DNA from: CAYQUO01 sp964420835
Lineage (GTDB): Bacteria > Chloroflexota > Anaerolineae > Anaerolineales > Anaerolineaceae
Length of the DNA stretch: 64,000 nt
Assembly: GCA_964420835.1 (NCBI GenBank)
Contig: CAYQUO010000018.1
Coordinates: forward strand, 7,380 to 71,379
Direction of reading: 5' to 3'
Within the stretch, counting starts at the first letter, position 1. Each line of letters opens with the position of its first letter. Both the position numbers and the translations under genes were made by a program. The notes beneath the pieces were generated by a model, which was not told where the DNA came from, ran no database searches, and saw only the letters and a program-made list of their open reading frames with translations. Positions 27,890-38,953 of the stretch are shown here, piece by piece.

Positions 27890-28906
27890 TTACGGCCCGG
27901 TTGGCTGCGGTTCCACCGCCGGGGGTTCCCCGTTGCCTCCCTCCGTGGGGGAAGCCTCCACGGGCGGGGCGGTCTCCATGGCTGGTGTCTCGGTGGCTGT
28001 TGCCGTGACCGTGGGGGTCGATGTCGTCTTTGAGGCGGTGGGTGTTTTGGTTGCAGTTCTCGTTGGTGTGGCGGTCGGGCTTGGGGTCGCGCCCGGAGTA
28101 TCGGTGACCACTGGTCCGGGAAGGAGGCTCTCCTCCGTCATGCCGCCCGGGATCTCGATCACCTCGGATGTGATCGTTCTCTCGCTGTTCACCCGCTCCC
28201 ATCCGCGGACCAGCAGCGCCCCGGCCGTCGCCAGTCCGCCCAGCAGCAAAACGGCCGCCAGCCCCACGCCTGCCAGCAGCCACTCCCGGTTGCTCTGCCT
28301 TCGCCGCGGCCTGGACGGCGGCCTCACCGGCGGCAAACCGGATACGGTTGTCACCGGCTGGGCAGCCTCGATGGGAAAGGGGACGGCCTCCCAACCTGCA
28401 ACCGGTTCGGCCATTGCCGGAGGCGGGGGCAGGGTTTTCTCTGGCAGCCGCCCTGGCGGGGCTGGTTCCACTGCTGGGGCCTCCGTTGGGATCGTCTCCC
28501 ACTGCCGGTCAACGATCGTTCGCACCGTGGCGCTCAATTTGGTCAGCACCTCCTCCAGCGGGGGTGTCAGCGCGTCCAGCCAGTGCGTCCGCCCCAGGTA
28601 GTAGGCCATTGCCTTCACCGGCTTCACAGCCTCCAGCCGCAGCGGGATGATGCTGATGCGCTGGTCAAAGGCATGGCAAACCTCGTTCAACACGTGCTCC
28701 GACGCGTTGGCGCGGGCTGTCCATACCAGCACCAGGGCCCGGCTGCCTTCGATCGCCTCGATGATCGACTCGGCGAAGTTGGCCCCCGGCAGCACATCCC
28801 GCGGCGCCATCCAGGTGCGGATGCCGTCCTGCTCCAGCCGGGCGCTTACCGCTTCCGCTGAGTCCCTGTCCACGTGGGCGTACGAGATGAAAACATCATG
28901 GGGCAT
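27890..28906 (-). CDS. TIR-domain membrane protein
   Basis: 338 residues. The N-terminal TIR domain (about 1-125) opens HDVFISYAHVDRD and has box-2-like WMAPRDVLPGANF and Glu75 in the helix HVLNEVCHAF, near where catalytic Glu lies in TIR NADases. A Pro-rich linker precedes one membrane segment (about 209-233), and the C-terminal tail is an extreme Thr/Pro low-complexity region. I infer a cytoplasmic TIR domain tethered to the membrane with an extracytoplasmic stalk. Start at 28906, where the TIR fold begins. No STING, Thoeris or prokaryotic-Argonaute partner is adjacent. Confidence 0.85.
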   Translation of the reverse strand: MPHDVFISYAHVDRDSAEAVSARLEQDGIRTWMAPRDVLPGANFAESIIEAIEGSRALVLVWTARANASEHVLNEVCHAFDQRISIIPLRLEAVKPVKAMAYYLGRTHWLDALTPPLEEVLTKLSATVRTIVDRQWETIPTEAPAVEPAPPGRLPEKTLPPPPAMAEPVAGWEAVPFPIEAAQPVTTVSGLPPVRPPSRPRRRQSNREWLLAGVGLAAVLLLGGLATAGALLVRGWERVNSERTITSEVIEIPGGMTEESLLPGPVVTDTPGATPSPTATPTRTATKTPTASKTTSTPTVTATATETPAMETAPPVEASPTEGGNGEPPAVEPQPTGP

Positions 28907-29078
28907 GTTCTGCTCCTGCTGCCTGCCGGCATCGGCAGACGGGCTTATTGTACCCAACTTTTTCCTTCCATTGGAATTGAACTGCTGCCGGATGGCGCAG
29001 GGCGGTTGCCGGCTCCCTGCCTGCCGCAACGTGCATGGGGTATCAACAAATTCACGGAATGGATGATTTCCCGCCGGG

Positions 29079-30350
29079 CTAACCGGTGAAGAACATCAGG
29101 GTTATCCCCGTGGTTACAGCGCCCACAATGGCAATGATGACGGTGGCCCGGATGACCCGGATGAGGCTTTTCCGCTCCACAACACCGAGGAGGTACGGGA
29201 TGGTCCCCAGGTCGCTGGTGAGGGAGGCGATCACCGCGCAGATGCCGGCCACCTGGCTGGTGATGCCGCCCTGTTTGGCAAGTGTGGCAACTGCGGCAAC
29301 GGTGCTCGTGCTGGAGAACAGGCTGCCGACAAAACTGGTCACGTAAACGCCCGCCTGGCCCGCCAGGCGTTGTGCGACCACACCCACCACCTGGATGACC
29401 AGCAGCAACACCCCGAACATCAGCACGGATTTCAACGAAAACGGCGAGGAAAGGTTGATCACCGCGCCGGTGCGTTCCGTTTCAGGGGGGATGTGGGGTT
29501 TTCGGCGAACGAACGTGATGATGACCGTGGCCACCAGCATCATGATGAAGGCCGGCATGGATACGAACAGCGCCCGATAGTCAAGAATGGCCAGCAGGAC
29601 CGCGTTGCGGATGATCATGCCGGTGTTGGTGAAGAGGATCCCCCGGTACGCCGAATCGGATAAATGCCCCAGCATGTCGTGGGAGCGCCGCGCCAGTTCC
29701 CTGGCGGCCACGTCGCTGTTCACCAGGCCTCCCAGGAACCCGGAGATCTCGTTCCCGCGGTCCTCGTACGCTTTCAGCAGGATGTAATTGATAAATCCGA
29801 TCCCCGCGATCAGGATCACAGTGATCCAGGCGGCCTGCAGGTCAACGACACCCCACGGATCAACGGTTCCCTTGGGCAATACCGGGTAAATGATGAAGGT
29901 CAGGATCGCCAGCAGGATCGCCGAACGGATCTCCGCTTCCGTCAGCCGGATGCTGAAGTTGGTCAATGGCTGTTTCCATGCCAGCAGGGCCGCCGTGATG
30001 ACCCCCACCGCCACCGGTGTAAAGGTGTGGCCCAGCCCGCACAAGATCCCCATAAACGTGGTGATGGCCAGGGCGATGGAGGTGGTCAGTTCGGCTTCCT
30101 TGTTGGCGCGGATCGCCTCGATGTTCATGATCACCACAATGATGCCGATCAGCAACAGGCTGATCGCCGCGTAGACCTCTCCGAGCAGCCCTCCCAGCAC
30201 ACCCATGACGGCCGCGATGCTGAAGGTGCGCACCCCGGCGCCTTTTTCCCTGCGCTGGCGCTCCAGGCCGATGAACAGCCCAACGGCAAGCGCCAAAAAG
30301 AGGCGCTCAAAGATGATCAAATAGGGCCACTGGTTGTTTACGATGTTCAT
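29079..30350 (-). CDS. MgtC/SapB family membrane protein with DUF4010
   Basis: 423 residues with about twelve hydrophobic segments. The N-terminal part has FLALAVGLFIGLERQRR and VRTFSIAAVMGVLGG, the MgtC/SapB signature. The C-terminal half corresponds to DUF4010, with FVGSLFSSTSTVAAVATLA. The two halves are commonly fused in this family. Role unknown; MgtC relatives affect Mg2+ homeostasis and ATP synthase. Single gene with its own upstream region. Confidence 0.85.
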   Translation of the reverse strand: MNIVNNQWPYLIIFERLFLALAVGLFIGLERQRREKGAGVRTFSIAAVMGVLGGLLGEVYAAISLLLIGIIVVIMNIEAIRANKEAELTTSIALAITTFMGILCGLGHTFTPVAVGVITAALLAWKQPLTNFSIRLTEAEIRSAILLAILTFIIYPVLPKGTVDPWGVVDLQAAWITVILIAGIGFINYILLKAYEDRGNEISGFLGGLVNSDVAARELARRSHDMLGHLSDSAYRGILFTNTGMIIRNAVLLAILDYRALFVSMPAFIMMLVATVIITFVRRKPHIPPETERTGAVINLSSPFSLKSVLMFGVLLLVIQVVGVVAQRLAGQAGVYVTSFVGSLFSSTSTVAAVATLAKQGGITSQVAGICAVIASLTSDLGTIPYLLGVVERKSLIRVIRATVIIAIVGAVTTGITLMFFTG

Positions 30351-30671
30351 GGTCTAGGCACAGGATCGGTCCAAAAACCGGCTCAGAGAAAATTATTAGG
30401 AAGGCTGTTGCCCTCCAGGGGCGTTCCAGGGAAAAACAGGTTTTCCCCTCCACCCGAACGTCCTTTCAATGGGTTGTCGGGCGAGTATACCAGATTTTGG
30501 TTTTTTTGCGATTATTTTGCCGGGAAATAGAATTGGCTAAGAACAACGCATGTTACCGGAACAGGTGTGTGGAAAAATGTCCAATCACTGATCCAATGAA
30601 TGGATGGTGGATATATAATCATAATGGGCAACGATTTACTCCTTCTAGGGTTGAAAACAGCCGGAGGAAAA
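30351..30671. other. Intergenic stretch, AT-richer than its surroundings
   Basis: About 320 nt between the DUF4010 gene and the frameshifted small gene. Base composition shifts clearly toward A+T after about 30480. I find no RNA gene or convincing open frame. GGAGG at its end serves the next start. Confidence 0.4.
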
Positions 30672-31138
30672 ATGGGCGAGGTCAATGATTTAATAATTGA
30701 AGATTTGATTAATGAAGCGAAGCGAATTGCATCAAAATACTATCAAATCACCGGGCGCCCGCTTGGGATAACCGGAGAAGTTGGGGAGCGCACTGCCGCA
30801 TCCGTGCTGGGGTTGAAGTTGGCGGATGTCCGTTAAAAGGATATGATGCAACCCGGGAAGTGAATGGGGTCCAACAAAAAATACAAATAAAGAGCAGGTG
30901 TGTCCCAAATCCTCAAAAACTGCTCCTGCGGGTTGGCAGGATCGATGCCGGTGGTGAATGGGATTCTGTCGTGCTGGTCCTAATGGATCTTGATTTTCAA
31001 TTACACTACATTTATGAAGCATTTCGTGAAAAAATAATCCATGAATTGAAAAAACCTGGATCAAAAGCCCGGAATGAACGGGGCGCGTTGTCCGTTTCCC
31101 AATTTATTAAGATAGCCGAACAACGTTATTCTAAGTAG
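30672..31138 (+). pseudogene. DUF6998-like small protein gene broken by a frameshift
   Basis: Two adjacent frames together spell one protein. Frame 1 (ATG 30672 after GGAGG) gives LINEAKRIASKYYQITGRPL, then GEVGERTAASVLGLKLADVR and TAA at 30836. Frame 2 resumes at once with GYDATREVNGVQQKIQIKSR and ends GSKARNERGALSVSQFIKIA. My memory of DUF6998-type proteins has these blocks continuous (TGRPLGVTGE...LGLKLA..GYDA..IQIK...PGSKARNERGALS). A 1- or 2-nt change in 'gttaaaagg' near 30834-30842 would explain it. The gene is AT-rich compared with neighbours, suggesting acquisition. Function unknown. Confidence 0.75.
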
Positions 31139-31650
31139 GCGGACGTTGGGGATCTCCGCCCCTGTCTCCTGCATATCCCTGGCAGCCGCAGGGTGGTTGT
31201 GGTTCTTTATGCCGTTTTCTATTTTTATCTCGATGCATCATTATTTTTCAATTTCAAGGATCGGGATGTTCAACCAGGATGGTTGCTCGGTATAAAACCT
31301 GCTCTATTGGTCAATCCCCCTTCTTAAATGCGCCATTTTTCCCATCCGGATTGGTGAAATTGCCAATTGCCAAATTCCCCCCATCCTGTACAATGGGAGG
31401 GATGGAATTCCATTCCATGCTCAACCCGCGATGCCTGCACCGCCTCACCCCGGCAGGCGAAAACACATCGGAAAAACGAAAAAACGAAAACGAATATTCC
31501 CTTGGCTCACTGCGCCCCCAGGGGCACAGGCGGGAATGGCGGCGGGTTTTGCCGGTGGCAGGTTCCGGACGGTTGCCGCCCTGGGTGGATGCTGCTTCGC
31601 GGCATATATCCGGGCTGTGATAGAATGATTCCATAATCAGGAGAACCCCT
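31139..31650. other. Intergenic region before ftsK with a dispersed-repeat copy
   Basis: A stretch of 512 nt without a supported gene. TTGCCA (31367-31372) and TACAAT (31389-31394), 16 bp apart, form a plausible promoter. TAGAAT at 31621-31626 is a nearer -10 for ftsK. The repeat at 31471-31501 lies in the middle. Confidence 0.5.
31471..31501 (-). repeat. 31-bp dispersed repeat, copy A
   Basis: The minus strand here is identical over 31 bases to 56551-56581 on the plus strand. It consists of GGGAATATT followed by spaced T runs broken by CG. One mismatch further on, GATG is also shared. Confidence 0.8.
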
Positions 31651-33996
<2,346 letters not shown>

Positions 33997-33999
33997 AGG

Positions 34000-34734
34000 C
34001 TAATTTTCCCCCAGTTCGTGCAGCACCAGCAGCGTGCCAGCCAGCGCCGCCGTTTCCATGCGCAGCGTGCGCCTTCCCAGCGTCACCGTCCTGAAGCCGG
34101 CCGCCTGCGCCCCCTGCACCTCCGTCTCTGCCAGTCCCCCCTCCGGGCCCACCAGGAGCTCCACGCTGCCCCCGCGCCAGCCGGTCAATGCCCCCTTCAA
34201 GGTTGTGCGTTGTTCGTCCTCCCACAGCGCCAGGCGGAGCAACCCCGGTTCCGATGGCTGCTGCAGCATCTCCTCCAGCCGTGCGGTGGGCAGCAGTTGC
34301 GGGATGCGCCCCCGCCCGCACTGCTCGGCGGCCTCCTGCAGGATTCGCTCCCAGCGCCCGCGCTTGGCCTCGGCTTCGGTGGTGTTCTGCACCAGGCTGC
34401 GCTGCGAGACCAGCGGCCGGAACGCCGCTGCCCCCGCCTCTGTGCACTTCTGCAATGCCCACTCGAACTTCTCCCGTTGTGTCAGGCACAGGTCCAGCAC
34501 CACCCGCACCGCCGGTTCCCCGGCGGCATCCATGCGCTCCGTCACCCGGCCGCTTACCAGTTCCTTCTCCACCACTTCCAGCGCCACCGTAAACCGGCTC
34601 CCCCGGTTGTCCAGCACCGCCACCATCGTCCCGGGCTTTAGCCGCAACACCCGGCTGATCTGCCGGGCGGTCTCCGCCGGAAAACTGACCTGCTCTCCGG
34701 CAATGTGGTGCGGATCAATGAAGAAATGGTGCAT
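34000..34734 (-). CDS. rsmE: 16S rRNA m3U1498 methyltransferase RsmE
   Basis: 244 residues. MHHFFIDPHHI at the N-terminus begins the PUA-like domain. The SPOUT domain has KFEWALQKCTEAGAAAFRPL, the AdoMet-binding LLVGPEGGL and the knot region VTLGRRTLRMETA. All are RsmE hallmarks. It methylates U1498 of 16S rRNA. It sits directly downstream of rsmI with only one base between the two genes, so they form an rRNA-modification pair. It converges with ftsK. Confidence 0.95.
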   Translation of the reverse strand: MHHFFIDPHHIAGEQVSFPAETARQISRVLRLKPGTMVAVLDNRGSRFTVALEVVEKELVSGRVTERMDAAGEPAVRVVLDLCLTQREKFEWALQKCTEAGAAAFRPLVSQRSLVQNTTEAEAKRGRWERILQEAAEQCGRGRIPQLLPTARLEEMLQQPSEPGLLRLALWEDEQRTTLKGALTGWRGGSVELLVGPEGGLAETEVQGAQAAGFRTVTLGRRTLRMETAALAGTLLVLHELGEN

Positions 34735-34735
34735 T

Positions 34736-35419
34736 CTACCCCCCGGCCTCCACCCCGGTGATCACCACCGTGTACTCGCCGCGCGGCTCCTCCTCTGCAT
34801 GGCGTGCAGCCAGGGCGGAAAGGCTGCCGCGCTCCACCGCCTCGTACAGTTTGGTCAGGTCGTTGCACACCGCTGCCGGTCGGTCGCCGAACACCGCCAG
34901 GGCATCCGCCAGGAAACCCTTCAACCGGTGGGGGCTCTCGTAGTAAATCAGTGTGTGTGGGGAATCGCGGTCCACCTCCAGGAAGCGCCGCCGCGGTCCG
35001 CCCTTGTGCGGGGCAAACCCGCGGAAGGTGAAACTGTGCACCGGCAGCCCCGAGAGGGTTAACGCCGGGATCAGCGCAGCCGGACCCGGGATGCAGGTCA
35101 GCGGGATCCCCTCCTCGAGGGCGCTGCGCACCAGGATGAAACCCGGGTCCGAAATGGCCGGGCTGCCGGCGTTGGTCACCAAGGCCACCTTCCTGCCCTC
35201 CCGCAGCAGCCCCATCACCCGCGGCAGCGATCGGCGCTCGTTGTGCTCGTGGAACGAGATCTGCGGCTTGCGGATGCCAAAATGGTTCAGCAGGTGGCCC
35301 GTCTTGCGCGTGTCCTCGCTCACCACCCAGTCCACCGCTTTCAACGTCTCGATCGCCCGCAGCGTGATGTCGCCCAGGTTGCCGATCGGCGTTGCCACCA
35401 GGTACAGCAGTGGTTCCAT
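34736..35419 (-). CDS. rsmI: 16S rRNA 2'-O-ribose C1402 methyltransferase RsmI
   Basis: 227 residues. It opens LLYLVATPIGNLGDITLRA, the RsmI N-terminal signature. SEDTRKTGHLLNHFGI, NAGSPAISDPG and FTFRGFAPHKGGPRRR follow; these are the tetrapyrrole-methylase-fold AdoMet and substrate loops. Somewhat shorter than E. coli RsmI because the C-terminal extension is missing, which is common. I chose the ATG at 35419, since the conserved N-terminus starts there. TATACT lies 7 nt upstream, implying a leaderless mRNA. Confidence 0.93.
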   Translation of the reverse strand: MEPLLYLVATPIGNLGDITLRAIETLKAVDWVVSEDTRKTGHLLNHFGIRKPQISFHEHNERRSLPRVMGLLREGRKVALVTNAGSPAISDPGFILVRSALEEGIPLTCIPGPAALIPALTLSGLPVHSFTFRGFAPHKGGPRRRFLEVDRDSPHTLIYYESPHRLKGFLADALAVFGDRPAAVCNDLTKLYEAVERGSLSALAARHAEEEPRGEYTVVITGVEAGG

Positions 35420-35426
35420 GCAAACG

Positions 35427-35450
35427 AGTATATCACGCCGCCTGGCGTGA
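35427..35450 (-). promoter_or_regulatory. rsmI promoter -10 with flanking inverted repeat
   Basis: Minus-strand TATACT (35432-35427) is 7 nt from the rsmI ATG. Directly upstream is a perfect 7-bp inverted repeat, TCACGCC/GGCGTGA (35433-35450, 4-nt spacer), which could be an operator. The lipA gene diverges from this region. Confidence 0.45.
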
Positions 35451-35544
35451 GCCTCGGGCTTGAATGGGCAGGTGTTTCCTGCCGGCGGGTCCCACAAAGG
35501 GGGCGTACACACCGCGGATTCGCCCCCGACTTCGGCAAACCCGG

Positions 35545-35569
35545 TATAATTCGCCGCAGGAGAACAGCC
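35545..35569 (+). promoter_or_regulatory. lipA -10 box and ribosome-binding site
   Basis: TATAAT at 35545-35550 precedes GCAGGAGA at about 35556-35563 and the ATG at 35570. The 5' leader would be about 13 nt. Confidence 0.55.
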
Positions 35570-36514
35570 ATGTCCTTTCAAACCACCCGCGACCGGGTCA
35601 ACCCGGACAAGATCGATACCACCCCCATCCGCCGGCCATCATGGATCCGTGTTCGCGCCCCCTCGGGCGAAACCTACGAATGGCTGCAGGATCTTATGCG
35701 CCGCAAGGCGCTGCACACCGTTTGCGAGGAGGCCGGCTGTCCGAACATGGGCGAATGCTGGGGCAGTGGCACGGCCACCTTCCTCATGCTCGGCGATGTG
35801 TGCACCCGCACCTGCGGCTTTTGTGATGTCCGTCATGGCCGCCCGCAGGAACTGGACTGGGATGAGCCGGAGCGCGTTGCCCAGGCGGTGAAGGCCATGG
35901 ACCTCAAACATGCGGTCATCACCAGCGTCAACCGCGATGACCGGGCGGATGGGGGCGCCCCCATCTTTGCTGCCGTTATCCGCCGCATTCGGGAGATACA
36001 CCCGGGTTGCTCGGTGGAAGTGCTCATCCCCGATTTCAAGGGCAGCCAGGAGGCGCTGAAGATGGTGATGGAGGAACGCCCGGAGATCCTCAACCACAAC
36101 GTGGAGACCGTGCCGCGCCTGTTCAGGCTTGTGCAACCACAGGACCGCTATGAATGGTCCGAAGCCGTGCTGCGCGGCGCCCGTCGCATGGACCCCGAGG
36201 TGCTCACCAAGTCGGGCATCATGGTCGGCCTTGGCGAGACCGTGGATGAGGTCAGGGCGGTGATGGACGACCTGCGCGCCTGGGGTGTGGACATCCTGAC
36301 CCTCGGCCAGTACCTGCAGCCGAGCCGCCGGCACCTGCCAATCGCCCGCTATTACAGCCTGGAAGAGTTCGAGGAGTTAAAGCAATACGGCCTGGGCATC
36401 GGCTTTCGCTGGGTGGAGGCCGCCCCCCTGGTGCGCTCTTCCTATCACGCAGCCGAGCAGGTGCGGGCCCTCAGCGTTGTCCACCGCAGGTTGTACGGGG
36501 GAGACCCGGTCTAA
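35570..36514 (+). CDS. lipA: Lipoyl synthase LipA
   Basis: 314 residues. The auxiliary cluster cysteines lie in CEEAGCPNMGEC (52, 57, 63). The radical SAM CxxxCxxC is at 78, 82 and 85 (CTRTCGFC). NHNVETVPRL, TKSGIMVGLGE and the C-terminal RSSYHA, whose Ser ligates the auxiliary cluster, complete the family pattern. It inserts two sulfurs into octanoyl-protein to make lipoate for 2-oxoacid dehydrogenases and glycine cleavage. No lipB lies next to it. The ATG at 35570 has GGAGA upstream. Confidence 0.96.
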   Translation: MSFQTTRDRVNPDKIDTTPIRRPSWIRVRAPSGETYEWLQDLMRRKALHTVCEEAGCPNMGECWGSGTATFLMLGDVCTRTCGFCDVRHGRPQELDWDEPERVAQAVKAMDLKHAVITSVNRDDRADGGAPIFAAVIRRIREIHPGCSVEVLIPDFKGSQEALKMVMEERPEILNHNVETVPRLFRLVQPQDRYEWSEAVLRGARRMDPEVLTKSGIMVGLGETVDEVRAVMDDLRAWGVDILTLGQYLQPSRRHLPIARYYSLEEFEELKQYGLGIGFRWVEAAPLVRSSYHAAEQVRALSVVHRRLYGGDPV

Positions 36515-36591
36515 GCGCAGGGGGATTGACCGGGGAGGGAATTTTCTGTTTTTCTACCCCCAGCCGGAACAGATCGGGAGGTTTGGCTGGC

Positions 36592-37362
36592 TCAAACAGC
36601 AAGTTTCAGGCAGGCTTCGACCGCCAGGTTGAAGAGCAGTTCGCGGGTTGTGGAGGCGTTGGCCCAGCCGCGGCTGTCCCAGGAGTCCGGCAGCACCAGG
36701 TCGCCGGCATAGACCACCTGCCCGAGGGTGACCCCACGAAAGGCGGCCACGGCAAAGCAGGCGGCAGCCTCCATTTCCACCACGCTGCAACCTTCAGACA
36801 CGCGTTGCAGCCGGCGGGCGGGTGTTTCGCGGTACAGGGCGTCGGTTGTCCAGGTCTTTCCCACCCGGTAGTTGATGTTGTGCTCTTGGAGGACCTCTTC
36901 TAATGCCCGGATGGCTGCCGGTGAAGCCTGCACCTCGCGCCCCGGGGGCAGGTAGTGGTACGAAGTGCCCTCATCGCGCACCGCGGATTGGATCACGGTC
37001 GGGTGTCCGGGTGCGATCTGTTCGTCCAGTACACCGCACCCGCCGCACATTATGAAGCATCTGCCCCCCAGGCCGATCAGTTCCTCCAGGAAGCCGGCTG
37101 CCAGCGGGGCTCCCACGCCGGGGTGTACCACCGCCAGTGGTTTTTCGGCTCCCTCCAGCAGCAGGATCGGGTTGCTGCCGATCTCCGAGACCAGGCGGCC
37201 GATCACGGTCAGCCGACCCACCCTCCGCAGCCTTCGTAGCACATCCTGGAAAAAACACAGCACCACCCTCCCGGGCAGGGCGGTTTTGCCGGGCTTGTTG
37301 TGCGGGTTGATGATGGCGGTTCGTTCGGGGTCAAACTCCAGGATGGGGGGGATGCGTGTCAT
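36592..37362 (-). CDS. Nucleoside phosphorylase (PNP/UDP family)
   Basis: 256 residues. VVHPGVGAPLAAGFLEELIG and MCGGCGVLDEQI match the phosphate- and base-binding regions of the PNP_UDP_1 fold. CSVVEMEAAACFAVAAFRGV holds the conserved MExA segment that contacts ribose. It splits a nucleoside with phosphate to a free base and (deoxy)ribose-1-phosphate. Specificity cannot be read from sequence. Its product could, after a phosphopentomutase not seen here, feed DeoC in the microcompartment locus at 50-56 kb. Confidence 0.85.
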   Translation of the reverse strand: MTRIPPILEFDPERTAIINPHNKPGKTALPGRVVLCFFQDVLRRLRRVGRLTVIGRLVSEIGSNPILLLEGAEKPLAVVHPGVGAPLAAGFLEELIGLGGRCFIMCGGCGVLDEQIAPGHPTVIQSAVRDEGTSYHYLPPGREVQASPAAIRALEEVLQEHNINYRVGKTWTTDALYRETPARRLQRVSEGCSVVEMEAAACFAVAAFRGVTLGQVVYAGDLVLPDSWDSRGWANASTTRELLFNLAVEACLKLAV

Positions 37363-37412
37363 GGTCGGTTTCCTTGCAGGGGATGTTTTTCTTGGGTGGG
37401 ATTGTCGCCTGG

Positions 37413-38273
37413 TCAGGGCAGGCGGGGGAAATTGTCTGCATCAACCGGGCGTGTGCTGTTGGTGCCTGTGCCATTCACCATCAATGTGATCGCCCAGCGG
37501 GTGGCGGTTGCACCGGTGGAACTGAAAGCAAGCCGGTTGGACATTGCCCGCCGTTGGTTGGTCTCCATAAAGACTCCTTCGTCGCCGTCCCAGTCCTTGC
37601 CGGTCATGAAGTACAACTGGTAACTGCCATCGGCGATCCTCTCCAGGGTGTGGCTGGCTTTCATGTGAATATAAACCGCCAGCAGCGGGCGGTCAACCTC
37701 GTCGCACAGGATCACCAGGCTGTCCTCGAAGGTGCTGTTGCTGAGGAGCAGGCTGCCATTGCCTTTCCGGTCACGCCTGTCTAAAAGCAGGTTGCCGTTT
37801 CCCGGCCGGAAGGTGCCGTGCGGTATGGATTGGCATTCCAGCGGCAGGTCTATGTAACCCACGCCGCCCTTTATCCAGCCGACCTGCCCTTCGATCGTTT
37901 CCACCTTGATCCATTCACAGGATTTGTACTGCCCCAGGATCCGCAATTTTGTCTGGGCAGGCAGTGAGGCCAGCGGGTCATAGGCTGTCGATGGTCCGGC
38001 GCGCAGGTTCAGGTTGCCGATGAGCACGGTTGCCGGCGGCAGCGGGGTGGGAGATTCGCCGGGTGTCGGCGTTGCGGGCCGGGTGGGTGTACCGGAAGGG
38101 ATGCGGCTGGCGGTGGGGGCTCCGGCTGTTAGCGTGGCGAAGGCTTCGCCGGCGATCTGGGTTCGCAGAACCAGCAACTTGTTCGCGGGCAGGCATCCGG
38201 AAAGGAGGGCAACCAGCAACAGCAGCATGCAGGGCAGGAGGAAGTTTGGCAGCAGCCGGGACCGGAGGATCAT
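37413..38273 (-). CDS. Lipoprotein with SH3b domain
   Basis: 286 residues. The signal peptide has lipobox LSGC and is followed by a Pro/Thr linker (about 50-82). An SH3b domain follows (about 83-145), with LNLRAGPSTAYDPLASLPAQ and WIKVETIEGQVGWIKGG. A C-terminal beta-rich domain of unknown type then runs to the end. Probably binds cell-wall or surface polymer outside the membrane. Its start lies against the stop of the downstream-oriented DNA-repair gene (4-nt overlap at 38270-38273). Confidence 0.8.
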   Translation of the reverse strand: MILRSRLLPNFLLPCMLLLLVALLSGCLPANKLLVLRTQIAGEAFATLTAGAPTASRIPSGTPTRPATPTPGESPTPLPPATVLIGNLNLRAGPSTAYDPLASLPAQTKLRILGQYKSCEWIKVETIEGQVGWIKGGVGYIDLPLECQSIPHGTFRPGNGNLLLDRRDRKGNGSLLLSNSTFEDSLVILCDEVDRPLLAVYIHMKASHTLERIADGSYQLYFMTGKDWDGDEGVFMETNQRRAMSNRLAFSSTGATATRWAITLMVNGTGTNSTRPVDADNFPRLP

Positions 38274-38953
38274 TTTCCACCCCGGCGCAGCAGCAACTCG
38301 CGCAATACATCGTTGGCGATCCAGCGTGCCGAGGGCGTCCCCTGGCTGCGGATCTGCACGGCCGTCTGCAGGGCTTCCTGCCGGAGGCCGGGGCGGCTCT
38401 TGCCCGCCTGCCTCAACGCCCAGCTGACCGCCTTCTTGACATAATTGCGATCATCGCCGGCAAATTCCACCATTCGCAGGAAGAACTGCCGGAAGGTTTC
38501 ATCCGGCAGGGATTTGTTGTGAACCGCCAATACAGCCATCAAGGCAAACCCGGCCCGCCGGATGAATTCCCCCTCCCGTTTGGACCATTCCATGGCCAGG
38601 TCAACTGCAAATGGCAGGTGGCGGAACAGGTTGTTGCAGGCCTGGTCGACAAGATCCCAGGAATCCATCGATTCGACCCATGCGTCCGCCTGCCGGCGGG
38701 TCATCCGGCTGGCATCGGCCATCATTGTGGCCAGCAGGCGGGCTTCATGGACGCCGCTGTTCCACAACGCCTGTGCCAGTTCATGGTCTGTTTGCCCGCG
38801 GGCCAGGCGGCGCAATTCCGGCAGGGGGATGCCAAGCATACGCCCTCCCCGGATCCCGAATTGCTGCTGCCCGATCACGTTGCGGGGATTCGCAAGGGAT
38901 TCCAATTCAGCCATAAGCGGCTCAAATCCGGCGGGCGGGGATTTCCCGATCAT
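38270..38953 (-). CDS. DNA alkylation repair HEAT-repeat protein (AlkD-like)
   Basis: 227 residues. A HEAT-like all-helical protein with GIPLPELRRLAR, SGVHEARLLATMMAD, WVESMDSWDLVDQAC (the conserved WD-containing block), KREGEFIRRAGFALMA and DDRNYVKKAVSWALRQAGK. These match the DNA alkylation repair (AlkD/AlkC) family, which excises N3/N7-alkylpurines without base flipping. The ATG at 38953 overlaps the GT-C gene stop as ATGA; a far longer open frame upstream is spurious. Confidence 0.88.
   Translation of the reverse strand: MIGKSPPAGFEPLMAELESLANPRNVIGQQQFGIRGGRMLGIPLPELRRLARGQTDHELAQALWNSGVHEARLLATMMADASRMTRRQADAWVESMDSWDLVDQACNNLFRHLPFAVDLAMEWSKREGEFIRRAGFALMAVLAVHNKSLPDETFRQFFLRMVEFAGDDRNYVKKAVSWALRQAGKSRPGLRQEALQTAVQIRSQGTPSARWIANDVLRELLLRRGGK

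Noticed and set aside
26778..28601. 607-codon plus-strand open frame across htrA and the TIR gene
   Set aside because: Ser/Pro/Arg-rich shadow frame crossing two well-supported genes on opposite strands.
24254..30350. NERD-helicase, HtrA, TIR and MgtC genes as one anti-phage island
   Set aside because: Mixed strands, separate promoters and housekeeping-type HtrA between them; no known defence set.
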